DNA from: JAFDZW01 sp035632315 | GTDB taxonomy: Bacteria; Bacteroidota; Ignavibacteria; Palsa-1295 | Reading direction: 5' to 3' | DNA length: 64,000 nucleotides | NCBI GenBank assembly: GCA_035632315.1 | Contig: DASQGZ010000010.1 | Location: forward strand, 45,720-109,719 | In this document: positions 52,706-60,668 of the stretch, piece after piece | Layout: each line of letters starts with the position of its first letter | Numbering within the stretch: the first letter of the stretch is position 1 | Notes under the pieces: model-generated | Database searches by the model: none | What the model was told of the DNA's origin: nothing | The model's input: only the letters and a program-made list of their open reading frames with translations | Made by a program: the position numbers and the translations under genes

Positions 52706-52745
52706 GCCCTCACCCTAACCCTCTCCCGGAGTACCGGGAGAGGGT
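52706..52745. repeat. CCTCTCCC palindromic repeat near the SRPBCC gene
   Basis: GCCCTCACCCTAACCCTCTCCCGGAGTACCGGGAGAGGG, with CCTCTCCCGG-AGTA-CCGGGAGAGG as perfect 10-bp stem. The strongest hairpin of the family here. Confidence 0.8.
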
Positions 52746-52799
52746 AATTTTGGATAGGTGCTTCTTTTGTTATCTTTTAAAAAAGTGACGATGGGCACC

Positions 52800-52830
52800 T
52801 TGACAATGGGTTTTTCATTTCGTATTTTTG
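52800..52830 (+). promoter_or_regulatory. strong Bacteroidota-type promoter without an evident ORF
   Basis: TTG at 52800-52802 (as TTGACA) and TATTTTTG at 52823-52830 with 20 nt between, an exact match to the TTG / TAnnTTTG arrangement. Downstream is the hairpin of the next entry. Confidence 0.6.
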
Positions 52831-52835
52831 TGACC

Positions 52836-52905
52836 AAGATATGCGGGATTAAAAGGATTGATCCAGGATGTCAAGAGCCGGCTCGTATGCCGGCTCTGTT
52901 GTTTT
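52836..52905 (+). ncRNA. candidate small RNA or leader with hairpin
   Basis: Transcription from the promoter at 52800-52830 should begin near 52836. AGAGCCGGC and GCCGGCTCT (52874-52897) form a perfect 9-bp stem around TCGTAT, followed by GTTGTTTTA. An 84-codon frame at 52858-53112 crosses it but has no ribosome binding site or protein-like composition, so a short RNA is favoured. The rest of the gap 52515-53238 shows only the repeat at 52706 and the -7 box at 53177. Confidence 0.4.
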
Positions 52906-53176
52906 ACGGGAGAAAGTGTGGGGGGTACACCGGTTAGGGTGAGAAATAAGGGAGTTACAGACCGAGGTCATGCTTCGTCATTGGAAAAATTCTTTATTTT
53001 AGGTGTAAGAAATTGTCACGAACTGTGGGTTTTGGCTCGTTATCAATTTGACGTAGTTTTGCGCTTTTTGTGCAGACTTCTCACCGTTCATAGTTCTGAC
53101 GGGTCGTCCTAGCCACGGGGAATGATCATTTGGCACGATATTTGACAGATTCACAGCAACAGTATCAAAAATGTAT

Positions 53177-53184
53177 TATTTTTG
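53177..53184 (+). promoter_or_regulatory. -7 promoter box before the envelope gene pair
   Basis: TATTTTTG matches TAnnTTTG and lies 55 bp before ATG 53239. No good TTG is at -33, so this is only moderate. Confidence 0.4.
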
Positions 53185-53238
53185 TATGTACCCCGAATAC
53201 TCGGAGTTTAGATTTAACAAGAGTAAGGAGCTCTTAAA

Positions 53239-53589
53239 ATGAGATCAGCAAACCGAATGATAAAAATGTTGGTCGCTGCGGCTGCAGTTTCCTTTGCTCT
53301 ATCGAGTTGCTCTAACAAAGCGACCGAAGATCAAATGAAATCGCTCCGTACGCTCGATCAGCAGCGTGACGCGCTCTCACAAGACCTTGACCGTGCAAAG
53401 AATTCTTTGCGCGATGCCCAGGGCAAACTTGCAGCGCAAGATAAAGACCTCGCCGATTGCCAACAGCAGACGGCGGCGGTTCGTGATGGCCTGACACAGT
53501 GGCCGAACATTTGGCCCGATGCCGCCGATTGGAATCCGCCCGCACCTGCGCCGGCTCCGGAACCAACCAAAACCAAGAAACATCGTTAA
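53239..53589 (+). CDS. small coiled-coil lipoprotein
   Basis: 116 residues. Lipoprotein signal with lipobox ALSSC (about residues 20-24). The mature part is a single amphipathic coiled coil (LDQQRDALSQDLDRAKNSLRDAQGKLAAQDKDL) followed by a Trp/Pro-rich tail (PNIWPDAADWNPPAPAPAPEP) and Lys at the end. It resembles outer-membrane spacer or peptidoglycan-tethering lipoproteins of Bacteroidota. It is followed by a LysM protein after 23 bp, so the two probably act together at the envelope. Confidence 0.75.
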   Translation: MRSANRMIKMLVAAAAVSFALSSCSNKATEDQMKSLRTLDQQRDALSQDLDRAKNSLRDAQGKLAAQDKDLADCQQQTAAVRDGLTQWPNIWPDAADWNPPAPAPAPEPTKTKKHR

Positions 53590-53612
53590 TCTGACAAGAG
53601 GAGAACAATAAT

Positions 53613-54338
53613 ATGAAAAAGATCATGATCTATAGTATCGCTCTTGCCGGATGCTTATTCGCTTCAGCGGCGTTCGCCCAGTATCCTGATAACTTCACGA
53701 AGGATCAGGCGGATTCGACGATCAAAGCGCGTAATGCGGAGATCTCCAGCTTGCAGGCCGATCTGAAAACGACCACTGATGCCACGACAAAAGCCAATGC
53801 CGATCTACAGCAGCGGATGGCAGATAACGACAACTGCCGCAACTCGCTCTATGCTCTGTGCGGAACAGACCGCAACGGGTATAATGCGTATCGCGAGCGT
53901 TTGGCGCGCGATGAGCAGGAACTGAGTTCGCTTCGTTCAATGTCACCGTCAATGCTGACGCAGAACAAATCGCGGATGGATGCTCTCGAAAGCGAAATTC
54001 GCAGTTTGCGCGGCGATAAGCTCGTGCTTATTCCCGATCATCGCCAACGTGTGACCGTCATGTCGAACAGCTATATGCAGATGAAGAAAGGTATGGCGCC
54101 GGCAGAGAAAATGTACACTGTCGGTACATGGCAGAAAGATCGCGATTGCCTTTGGAACATTGCGAAAAAGCCGGATATTTACAACGATCCGTTCGCATGG
54201 CCGAAGATATGGCACAGCAATCAGGACCAGATCAAGAATCCTGACCTGATCTATCCGGGACAGCAGTTGAAGATCTCGGAATCGCCGGTGACCGATCAAG
54301 ATAAAGATATGACCGGCTACCGCCATCGCAAGCACTAA
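53613..54338 (+). CDS. exported coiled-coil protein with C-terminal LysM domain
   Basis: 241 residues. Signal peptide to about FAQ-22. Residues about 28-150 are alpha-helical coiled coil (AEISSLQADLKTTTDATTKANADLQQ, LARDEQELSSLRSM). The C terminus (about 168-225) is a LysM domain, YTVGTWQKDRDCLWNIAKKPDIY ... KIWHSNQDQIKNPDLIYPGQQLKI, a peptidoglycan-binding module. It forms an operon with the upstream lipoprotein (AGAGGAGA before ATG). Its likely role is to link the outer membrane lipoprotein to the cell wall. Confidence 0.85.
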   Translation: MKKIMIYSIALAGCLFASAAFAQYPDNFTKDQADSTIKARNAEISSLQADLKTTTDATTKANADLQQRMADNDNCRNSLYALCGTDRNGYNAYRERLARDEQELSSLRSMSPSMLTQNKSRMDALESEIRSLRGDKLVLIPDHRQRVTVMSNSYMQMKKGMAPAEKMYTVGTWQKDRDCLWNIAKKPDIYNDPFAWPKIWHSNQDQIKNPDLIYPGQQLKISESPVTDQDKDMTGYRHRKH

Positions 54339-54388
54339 CATAGCAGCGAACGCTTTCGAATCTGAAGCGTACGATAAAGACCGGATTT

Positions 54389-54427
54389 CAAAGACCGTCT
54401 TTCCTGTTGGGGAAAGACGGTCTTTTG
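54389..54427 (+). terminator. terminator after the LysM gene
   Basis: AAAGACCGTCTTTCC and GGAAAGACGGTCTTT form a perfect 15-bp stem around TGTTGG, followed by TTTT. Confidence 0.9.
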
Positions 54428-54461
54428 ACGTTTTGAAGACCGACGTGTATATAATTCTTAT

Positions 54462-55439
54462 ATGGAAGTGATCGAACGAAAAATAAAGATTTCTCCGTCC
54501 GAAGCGCCGATGCTTTTCGGCCCTGCCGATCAATATCTGCACCTGATCGAACAGCGTTTCGATGCCCGCATCATTGCACGAGGTGATACGATCTCGTTGC
54601 AAGGTTCTCAGCAGGAAGTCGCGATGCTCGAACGGCTCTTCGGTGAATTGGCATTCGTTATTTCGAAATCCGGTTCGCTTTCAAAGAACGATGTCACCAA
54701 TGTGATCGACATTGTTTCGGCTGGCAAACAGGTCGCGCCTACAATTGACGACCTTGAATCGACAGTTCTGTTTACTCATAATCAGCCGATCCGCGTTAAG
54801 ACGCCGACGCAGGTCGCATACTACAAAGCTGTTCGCAAGAACGATATTGTATTTGCCATCGGGCCTGCCGGTACGGGAAAAACATATCTTGCTGTTGCAA
54901 TGGCGATTGCTGCGCTGAAGAATCGGGAAGTATCCAAAATTATTTTGGCACGGCCTGCTGTCGAAGCCGGCGAGAGTCTCGGTTTTTTGCCGGGTGACCT
55001 GACACAGAAGGTCGATCCGTATCTGCGGCCATTATATGATGCTGCAGAAGAAATGATGACGGCCGATAAATTAAAGTCGTATGTCGAGCGGAACATTGTC
55101 GAAGTTGTGCCGCTTGCTTATATGCGCGGCAGAACGCTCAATAATGCATTTGTTATTCTCGATGAAGCGCAAAATGCGACTACCATGCAAATGAAAATGT
55201 TTCTCACGCGCATTGGCATCGGCTCGAAGGCAGTGATCACCGGCGATGTTTCGCAGATAGACCTGCCGTCGCGAACGTACTCCGGCTTAGTCCAGATTCA
55301 GGACGTACTCCGGAGTATTGAAGGAATAGAGATGGTGTATTTCCAAAAGACAGATGTCTTACGCCATCGTCTTGTTCGTGAGATCATCGATGCATACGAA
55401 CGGTTTCACGACGAACAAGACAACGATGAGAGAAAATAA
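54462..55439 (+). CDS. phoH: PhoH-like ATPase
   Basis: 325 residues. N-terminal RNA-binding-like part (about 1-100), then the P-loop GPAGTGKT (134-141), LARPAVEAGESLGFLPGDL, and Walker B VILDEAQNATTMQMKMFLTRIG. Members are RNA helicase-like ATPases, often next to ybeY. Role inferred from family. Upstream, TTGACG and TATAAT boxes (54425-54455) resemble a sigma70 promoter with 19-nt spacing. Next gene cdaA follows after 49 bp. Confidence 0.93.
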   Translation: MEVIERKIKISPSEAPMLFGPADQYLHLIEQRFDARIIARGDTISLQGSQQEVAMLERLFGELAFVISKSGSLSKNDVTNVIDIVSAGKQVAPTIDDLESTVLFTHNQPIRVKTPTQVAYYKAVRKNDIVFAIGPAGTGKTYLAVAMAIAALKNREVSKIILARPAVEAGESLGFLPGDLTQKVDPYLRPLYDAAEEMMTADKLKSYVERNIVEVVPLAYMRGRTLNNAFVILDEAQNATTMQMKMFLTRIGIGSKAVITGDVSQIDLPSRTYSGLVQIQDVLRSIEGIEMVYFQKTDVLRHRLVREIIDAYERFHDEQDNDERK

Positions 55440-55488
55440 GAGAATTTATTTTCTCCTTTCCCTTTTATATATTCTACGTTCTTAACAA

Positions 55489-56337
55489 GTGGATCTGTTT
55501 TCCATCGGCTTTCTGACGATCACGTGGGTGGATATCCTGGATGTCCTGCTCGTGTCGTTCCTGTTCTATCGGCTGTATGTTGCGATGCGCGGCACGATCG
55601 CCGCACAGGTATTTCTCGGATTAATGTTCGTGATCGTCGGCTCTGTGATCGCTCGCGCTGTAGATATGAAGGCGCTATCGTGGATCTTAAAAACACTGAC
55701 CGATATTTGGGTCATTGCACTGATCGTTCTGTTTCAGCCCGAGTTAAGAAGACTCTTGCTGTTTCTCGGACGAAATCCGATCTTCAAATTCTTCATTCGT
55801 ACAGATGTGTCGGAATATGCCGATATTATCGTTCGGGCGTTCGAAGAGCTGCGGCTTCGACACGAAGGAGCGCTGATAGTGGTCATTCGCACGACCGATA
55901 TAAAATTATTTGTCGATACCGGTTTGCCGCTTCACGCACAAATATCGAAAGAGCTACTCGTAAGCATCTTTAACAAGCGAAGCCCGCTCCATGATGGTGC
56001 CGTCGTCGTGAAAGACCGATATATTGAAGCTGCGCGCTGCACGCTCCCGCTGTCGCAAGTCGAGTCGATCGGCGAACGAGTGCTTGGCACACGGCACCGC
56101 GCGGCGCTTGGCATCTCCGAGCAAGCCGACGTTGTCACGCTTGTACTCAGTGAAGAAACAGGGGAGTTTGCCTTTGCGAAGAACGGCAGGCTTTCGTTAA
56201 ATCTAACAGCTGACGAGCTTCGTGAGCGGATCACCGAAGCGATCACCGGACCGCTGCCGACCAAACAAGAAAAGATCGAACTTGTCGGCACGGCAAAAGA
56301 TTATGCGCTTGAATCGAAAGAAGGCCTTGACAGATAA
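55489..56337 (+). CDS. cdaA: diadenylate cyclase CdaA
   Basis: 282 residues from GTG 55489. Three N-terminal membrane helices (to about residue 90) followed by the DAC domain: SPLHDGAVVVKDRYIEAARC with the DGA motif and LGTRHRAALGISE with the RHR motif, the residues that bind ATP and metal. It makes cyclic di-AMP from two ATP. The usual partner cdaR and glmM do not follow; pcm comes 27 bp later. Confidence 0.95.
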   Translation: MDLFSIGFLTITWVDILDVLLVSFLFYRLYVAMRGTIAAQVFLGLMFVIVGSVIARAVDMKALSWILKTLTDIWVIALIVLFQPELRRLLLFLGRNPIFKFFIRTDVSEYADIIVRAFEELRLRHEGALIVVIRTTDIKLFVDTGLPLHAQISKELLVSIFNKRSPLHDGAVVVKDRYIEAARCTLPLSQVESIGERVLGTRHRAALGISEQADVVTLVLSEETGEFAFAKNGRLSLNLTADELRERITEAITGPLPTKQEKIELVGTAKDYALESKEGLDR

Positions 56338-56364
56338 TAAATAGTAATATTTTTTTACCAATTC

Positions 56365-57060
56365 ATGATAGGATCGCGTACGAGACAAACAACGCTTCAC
56401 AGTGCATCGAACAGGTTTGCCGAAGAGCGAACGGCAATGATCGGCTTCCTCCGTTCGCATGGGATCAGCGATCCTGCAGTGCTCGAAGCAATGCAAAAAT
56501 TGCCTCGTGAATTGTTCCTTGAAGGACATTTTGCTGCTCACTCCTACGATGATTCTGCGCTCCCGATCGGTTCCGGGCAGACGATATCTCAGCCATTCAC
56601 TGTTGCCTTTATGACGCAGCAACTTCGTCTGAAGCCTGGAGAAAAAGTGCTTGAGATCGGCACGGGTTCAGGATATCAGGCGGCGGTGCTTCGCGAACTC
56701 GGATGCCGTGTTTTTACGATCGAACGCCATCAGGAGCTATTACAACAAGCAAGAAAACGATTCGAAGCATTTGGCTATCACGACATTCTTTCCCGCGCCG
56801 GGGATGGGTCTCGCGGTTGGGATGAATATGCTCCGTTCGATGCTATTATTGTGACTGCCGGAGCGCCGGATGTGCCCGAATCGCTCATCAAACAGCTTTC
56901 ACCAGATGGCGGCAGGCTTATCATTCCGATCGGGACAAAAGATGTTCAGCGAATGTATCTTGTCACCGTCAACAGTGGTAAGCACACGGTGAAAGAATTT
57001 CCCGAGTTCAAGTTCGTTCCGCTCATCGGGAAAGAAGGGTGGAGTGAGAATGTAAAATGA
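56365..57060 (+). CDS. pcm: protein-L-isoaspartate O-methyltransferase
   Basis: 231 residues. N-terminal helix, then DDSALPIGSGQTISQPFTVAFMTQ, the S-adenosylmethionine loop VLEIGTGSGYQAAVL (96-110) and the PDGGRLIIPIG segment. It methylates isoaspartyl residues in damaged proteins. It lies between cdaA and miaA in the same direction. Start at ATG 56365 (MIGSRTRQTT). Confidence 0.94.
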   Translation: MIGSRTRQTTLHSASNRFAEERTAMIGFLRSHGISDPAVLEAMQKLPRELFLEGHFAAHSYDDSALPIGSGQTISQPFTVAFMTQQLRLKPGEKVLEIGTGSGYQAAVLRELGCRVFTIERHQELLQQARKRFEAFGYHDILSRAGDGSRGWDEYAPFDAIIVTAGAPDVPESLIKQLSPDGGRLIIPIGTKDVQRMYLVTVNSGKHTVKEFPEFKFVPLIGKEGWSENVK

Positions 57061-57099
57061 AAAATGTAAAATGTAAAATTAGATTCAAAACCTACTTTT

Positions 57100-57960
57100 T
57101 TGAATATTGACGTCATTACCGGACCGACTGCAAGCGGGAAATCGGCGCTTGCTCTTGAACGCGCACGTTCTGACCGCACCATCGAGATCGTCAATGCAGA
57201 TGCGTCGCTCCTGTACATAGGTTTCGATATTGGGACGGCAAAACCTTCCAGGACTGAACGCGAAGAAATTCCCCATCATATTATTGATATCCTTCCGCCG
57301 TCACAACAGTTCAGCGCAGCCGACTATTCATCACTCGCAAGAAAAATTATTCGTGAGATCATCAGTAGGAATAAAACTCCCCTTATTGTTGGCGGGACAG
57401 CATTTTATATTGATGCATTGTTCAACGGGCTTTCAATAACAGATGCCGATCAGGCTGATCTTGATAATGCACGAAACAGATATGAAAATGAATTAGCCAA
57501 AAATGGATTCGAGAATATGCTTTCGATGCTCCAGTCGGTAGACAAAATTTTATTTGAGCAGATCACGCGAGAACGAAATCCGCGACGTCTTCTGCGAGCA
57601 TGGGAATTTTACTATGCAACGGGTTCGCCGCTCGGTCAGGCGCGCCAGCATCCGCCCGAACCATTTGAGTATTTGCCAACATTTACTGTTCTTCTACCGG
57701 AACGCTCAATATTAAATGAAAAGATCGTTCACAGGATAGACGAAATGCTTTCGAACGGCTGGCTTGCCGAAGTAGAGAAATTGCTGAGAGACGGGGTTAC
57801 CGAAGAAATGCAGGCGATGAAAGCGATCGGATACCGGACACTTGTGGAAGTTCTTCGCGGCAAAAAAGAGTTATTAGTTGCTCGAGATGAGATCATTGTT
57901 CAGACTCGCCAATATGCGAAACGGCAAACAACCTGGATGAAACGATATGTCAAGCTCTGA
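57100..57960 (+). CDS. miaA: tRNA dimethylallyltransferase
   Basis: 286 residues from TTG 57100. P-loop GPTASGKSALA (8-18), VNADASLLYIGFDIGTAKP, DYSSLARKIIREIISRNKTPLIVGGTAFYIDAL, and QTRQYAKRQTTWMKR near the C terminus. It adds the isopentenyl group to A37 of UNN-reading tRNAs. The 3' end overlaps folB by 14 bp, so they are translated from the same message. Confidence 0.95.
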   Translation: MNIDVITGPTASGKSALALERARSDRTIEIVNADASLLYIGFDIGTAKPSRTEREEIPHHIIDILPPSQQFSAADYSSLARKIIREIISRNKTPLIVGGTAFYIDALFNGLSITDADQADLDNARNRYENELAKNGFENMLSMLQSVDKILFEQITRERNPRRLLRAWEFYYATGSPLGQARQHPPEPFEYLPTFTVLLPERSILNEKIVHRIDEMLSNGWLAEVEKLLRDGVTEEMQAMKAIGYRTLVEVLRGKKELLVARDEIIVQTRQYAKRQTTWMKRYVKL

Positions 57961-58318
57961 AAATATCACGATCACTCTTTCGGCGTTGAAGTTATTCGCG
58001 CATCACGGTGCATATCCTGAAGAGCGGGAACGCGGCAACGAGTTCGAGATCGATCTTTCCGTTGAAATGCCAAAGCCGATCGCAACGATCACCGACGATC
58101 TCGAAGACACGATCGACTATGTCAGTCTTGCAGAATGTGTCCATTTGGTTTCATCGGAGAAGCATTACGCGGTGCTCGAAGCGTTTGCATACGATGTCTG
58201 CAAAGAAGTGCTCGAACTTCATCCGGAAGTCATACGGGTTACGATCGAAGTAAAAAAGCTTCATCCGCCGATGCCGCATCGCGTCGAAAGCGTCGGGGTC
58301 AGATTGACATTGCCGTAA
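57947..58318 (+). CDS. folB: dihydroneopterin aldolase
   Basis: 123 residues. ITLSALKLFAHHGAYPEERERGNEFEIDL, DTIDYVSLAECV, and the Lys-containing VKKLHPPMPHRVESVGV motif. Cleaves dihydroneopterin in folate synthesis. Overlaps miaA by 14 bp and is followed 6 bp later by folK, the next enzyme of the pathway. Confidence 0.95.
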   Translation: MSSSENITITLSALKLFAHHGAYPEERERGNEFEIDLSVEMPKPIATITDDLEDTIDYVSLAECVHLVSSEKHYAVLEAFAYDVCKEVLELHPEVIRVTIEVKKLHPPMPHRVESVGVRLTLP

Positions 58319-58324
58319 CAATTC

Positions 58325-58828
58325 TTGAACTTGCCTGTGCATACAGCATATATCGGGATCGGCACGAACATCGAGCCGAGAATCAAACGGATCGAACAAG
58401 CAATAGATGAGCTTTCTGCATTCGGTGAAGTCGTCTCATCGAGCGCCGTCTATGAAACGACGCCGATCGGTTATGCCGAACAATCCAATTTTTTGAATGC
58501 TGTGGTGAAGTTGCACACCGTTCTTTCTGCACATGAACTACATTCGGGATTGAAGTCCCTCGAAGTCCACCTCGGCAGGCAGCACCGCGAACGCTGGCAC
58601 GAGCGTGAAATAGATTTCGATATGTTATTCTTTGACGACGACGTGATAGAAACCGGGACGCTCACCATTCCGCATCCCGAACTTCATCGCCGGGCATTCG
58701 TGCTTGTTCCGCTTGCTGAGATCGCACCGGATCTGATGCACCCCATTTTAAAGAAAACAATGGGTCAGTCGCTTGGTGAATTAGGAGGAACAGGCGGCGA
58801 GGTTCACGTATATTCGCAGGACAAATAA
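58325..58828 (+). CDS. folK: hydroxymethyldihydropterin pyrophosphokinase
   Basis: 167 residues from TTG 58325. AYIGIGTNIEPRIKRIEQAIDELS, SAVYETTPIGY, QSNFLNAVV and the REIDFDMLFFDD segment, the conserved core of HPPK. It transfers pyrophosphate to the pterin for the next step of folate synthesis. It works directly downstream of the FolB product and shares its operon. Confidence 0.95.
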   Translation: MNLPVHTAYIGIGTNIEPRIKRIEQAIDELSAFGEVVSSSAVYETTPIGYAEQSNFLNAVVKLHTVLSAHELHSGLKSLEVHLGRQHRERWHEREIDFDMLFFDDDVIETGTLTIPHPELHRRAFVLVPLAEIAPDLMHPILKKTMGQSLGELGGTGGEVHVYSQDK

Positions 58829-58851
58829 CGAGTTATACCCAGGCTCATTCA

Positions 58852-59541
58852 ATGAACCGTCTGACGAATTACGATCCGCCGCAGCCGAGATATATTGCGG
58901 TTGAAGGCCCTATCGGTGTCGGTAAAACGACCCTTGCCGAATTGCTTGCGGAGCGGTTTCGCGCGGAGCTGATTCTCGAGCGATATGCCGAGAACCCATT
59001 TTTAGAAAAATTTTACCGAGATCGCCGCGGCTCCGCATTTCAGACACAGCTATTCTTTCTGTTGTCTCGCTATCGTCAGCATCAGGAGATGGCTCATACC
59101 GATCTGTTCTATGAAAGTGTCGTATGTGATTATCTTTTCGCTAAAGACAGGATATTTGCGGAGGTCAACCTCAATCGTGATGAACTGAAACTCTACGATG
59201 AAGTAGCGACGGCACTCAACAGGACGCTTCCGACGCCTGATGTTGTGATCTATCTGCAGGGAAGTGTTGAGTTATTACAGCAGAATATTCGCAAACGCAG
59301 CCGCAGCTTCGAGCAGGGGATCACCCGTGAATACCTTGAAGAGCTTGTCTCGGCGTACAACGATTTCTTTTTTCATTACCGCGACAGCCGGCTCATTGTT
59401 GCTAACTGCGATAACTTCGATTTTCTCGGACGTCCCGATCATTTCGCCCGCCTCGTCGAAACGGTCCATCGGTTTCCGTACCCGCCGGTAGAATATATGG
59501 TTTCGAGTGAAACATTCTTCCGACCGGTATCTGAAAAGTAA
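58852..59541 (+). CDS. deoxynucleoside kinase
   Basis: 229 residues. P-loop EGPIGVGKTTLAELL (18-32), ERYAENPFLEKFYRD, FFLLSRYRQ, a VCDYLFAKDRIFA segment (ERS/DRY-like), and the lid-like RKRSRSFEQGI. It resembles the dGK/dCK deoxynucleoside kinase family, which phosphorylates deoxynucleosides for salvage. It ends the run of folate and modification genes; whether it has to do with folate-dependent ThyX is inference only. Confidence 0.9.
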   Translation: MNRLTNYDPPQPRYIAVEGPIGVGKTTLAELLAERFRAELILERYAENPFLEKFYRDRRGSAFQTQLFFLLSRYRQHQEMAHTDLFYESVVCDYLFAKDRIFAEVNLNRDELKLYDEVATALNRTLPTPDVVIYLQGSVELLQQNIRKRSRSFEQGITREYLEELVSAYNDFFFHYRDSRLIVANCDNFDFLGRPDHFARLVETVHRFPYPPVEYMVSSETFFRPVSEK

Positions 59542-59573
59542 ATCTAGGGTTTACGTCGCAGACGGCCGGCGAT

Positions 59574-59828
59574 TTAGTGATGGACGTCGTTTTTAGAGAG
59601 CTGTCCGAACTTTACGATCTTCACAACGCGGGCCTTCGGGCGGAGCACTGCCGGTACGAACATCATTGCCTGCTCGTGTGAATCTGCTTCGATGATCGCC
59701 CATGCGGTATGGTCGCCATCTTTACAGCCCCAATCGACATGGGTTGCAAAACCCGCCGCAACGACCTGCTTAACGACTGCGTTGCAGTCCTGATCGGTAT
59801 GCGGGCTGATGATCATGTATCTATCCAT
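59574..59828 (-). CDS. small hypothetical protein
   Basis: 84 residues from ATG 59828 (an upstream start at 59855 would add nine). Alternating strands and helices (YMIISPHTDQDCNAVVKQVVAAG, AWAIIEADSHEQAMMFVPAVLR, ARVVKIVKF) suggest a ferredoxin-like alpha/beta fold of the dimeric alpha-beta-barrel type, but I do not recognise the family. It is divergent/convergent in a small minus-strand group with the cytochrome gene at 59881-60369. Function unknown. Confidence 0.6.
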   Translation of the reverse strand: MDRYMIISPHTDQDCNAVVKQVVAAGFATHVDWGCKDGDHTAWAIIEADSHEQAMMFVPAVLRPKARVVKIVKFGQLSKNDVHH

Positions 59829-59880
59829 ATCTGCGCACTCAAGGTTATTAATCAAATTATATACAATAATTTATCCCGAA

Positions 59881-60369
59881 TTATTCCTCTTGCGTATGAC
59901 AATTCCCGCAGCCGAACCCGGTTGGGTTATCTTTATTGTACTGCTTTAACCCAAGCAACTTTGCCATTTCCGGTTTGACCGTCCCGCCCATGAATTTCAT
60001 CATGTCAGGGTGTTTATCCATAAGAGCCTTAAACCCTTCTGCCGTCTTTGGGAGTTTCGGCAGCCGTGGGTTCGGCATTTTATACGTTCCGGAAGCAACG
60101 CCTTCTCCGTGACAGGTCTTGCATTTAATTTCGGAATATTTTGCAGAATCAAACACAACAAAGAGCGCCTTCATGTGCGGCATCACCACAGCTTTCATAT
60201 AGCCTTTCTTCGCATCGAAATCCATGCTGTCCCAGTTGATGGTTGAATCAGGCATAGGGACGACCGTATGTAATTTTGCATACGATTTGGATTCTGAAGA
60301 AAATGCGAACCAAACGATCGCAATAACAGCAAATGCAGCAAGAGTAAAGGGAATAATTTTTGTTTTCAT
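59881..60369 (-). CDS. c-type cytochrome with two haem motifs
   Basis: 162 residues. An N-terminal membrane helix (PFTLAAFAVIAIVWFAF) anchors it in the membrane. Two haem-binding motifs are visible: CKTCH (Cys83, Cys86, His87) and CGNCH (Cys154, Cys157, His158), with Met-rich segments (MPHMKALF, HPDMMKFMGG) that could supply distal ligands. Likely an electron carrier. The redox partner cannot be named. It is divergent from the kelch gene; a 28-bp palindrome lies in between. Confidence 0.85.
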   Translation of the reverse strand: MKTKIIPFTLAAFAVIAIVWFAFSSESKSYAKLHTVVPMPDSTINWDSMDFDAKKGYMKAVVMPHMKALFVVFDSAKYSEIKCKTCHGEGVASGTYKMPNPRLPKLPKTAEGFKALMDKHPDMMKFMGGTVKPEMAKLLGLKQYNKDNPTGFGCGNCHTQEE

Positions 60370-60440
60370 ATCATATTAATGGTGAAATTTTTTCTACATC
60401 GAGGCACAAAACACTCAAAAGGAGCTCTGGGGAAGCAAAA

Positions 60441-60468
60441 CTTAAAAGATGTATATACATCTATTAAG
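60441..60468. promoter_or_regulatory. 28-bp near-perfect palindrome between divergent genes
   Basis: Its core AGATGTATATACATCT (60447-60462) is a perfect 16-bp palindrome, and the arms CTTAA / TTAAG extend it to 28 bp with one mismatched pair. It lies 72 bp before the cytochrome start and 200 bp before the kelch gene start, as expected for an operator bound by a dimeric regulator. The rest of 60370-60668 shows no gene. Confidence 0.5.
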
Positions 60469-60668
60469 ATAAACCACTTCAAATCCAATAGAATTTCATA
60501 ATCTTGGTTTATTTTTAAGCCTGCCATCATAAAAAAAATATGGGTTTAGCAATTTTTGATAATTTAACTTCGCAACTTTGAATTATTCGCCGTGTTCACT
60601 TACCGTCGTTTGGTGTGGGGCGAGTGAAGCAGGGCATTTATTTATTTATCATTCATCGTCTCATTTCT

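Noticed and set aside
52858..53112. 84-codon frame after the strong promoter
   Set aside because: No ribosome binding site, unusual composition, and it runs across a hairpin; the small-RNA reading is simpler.
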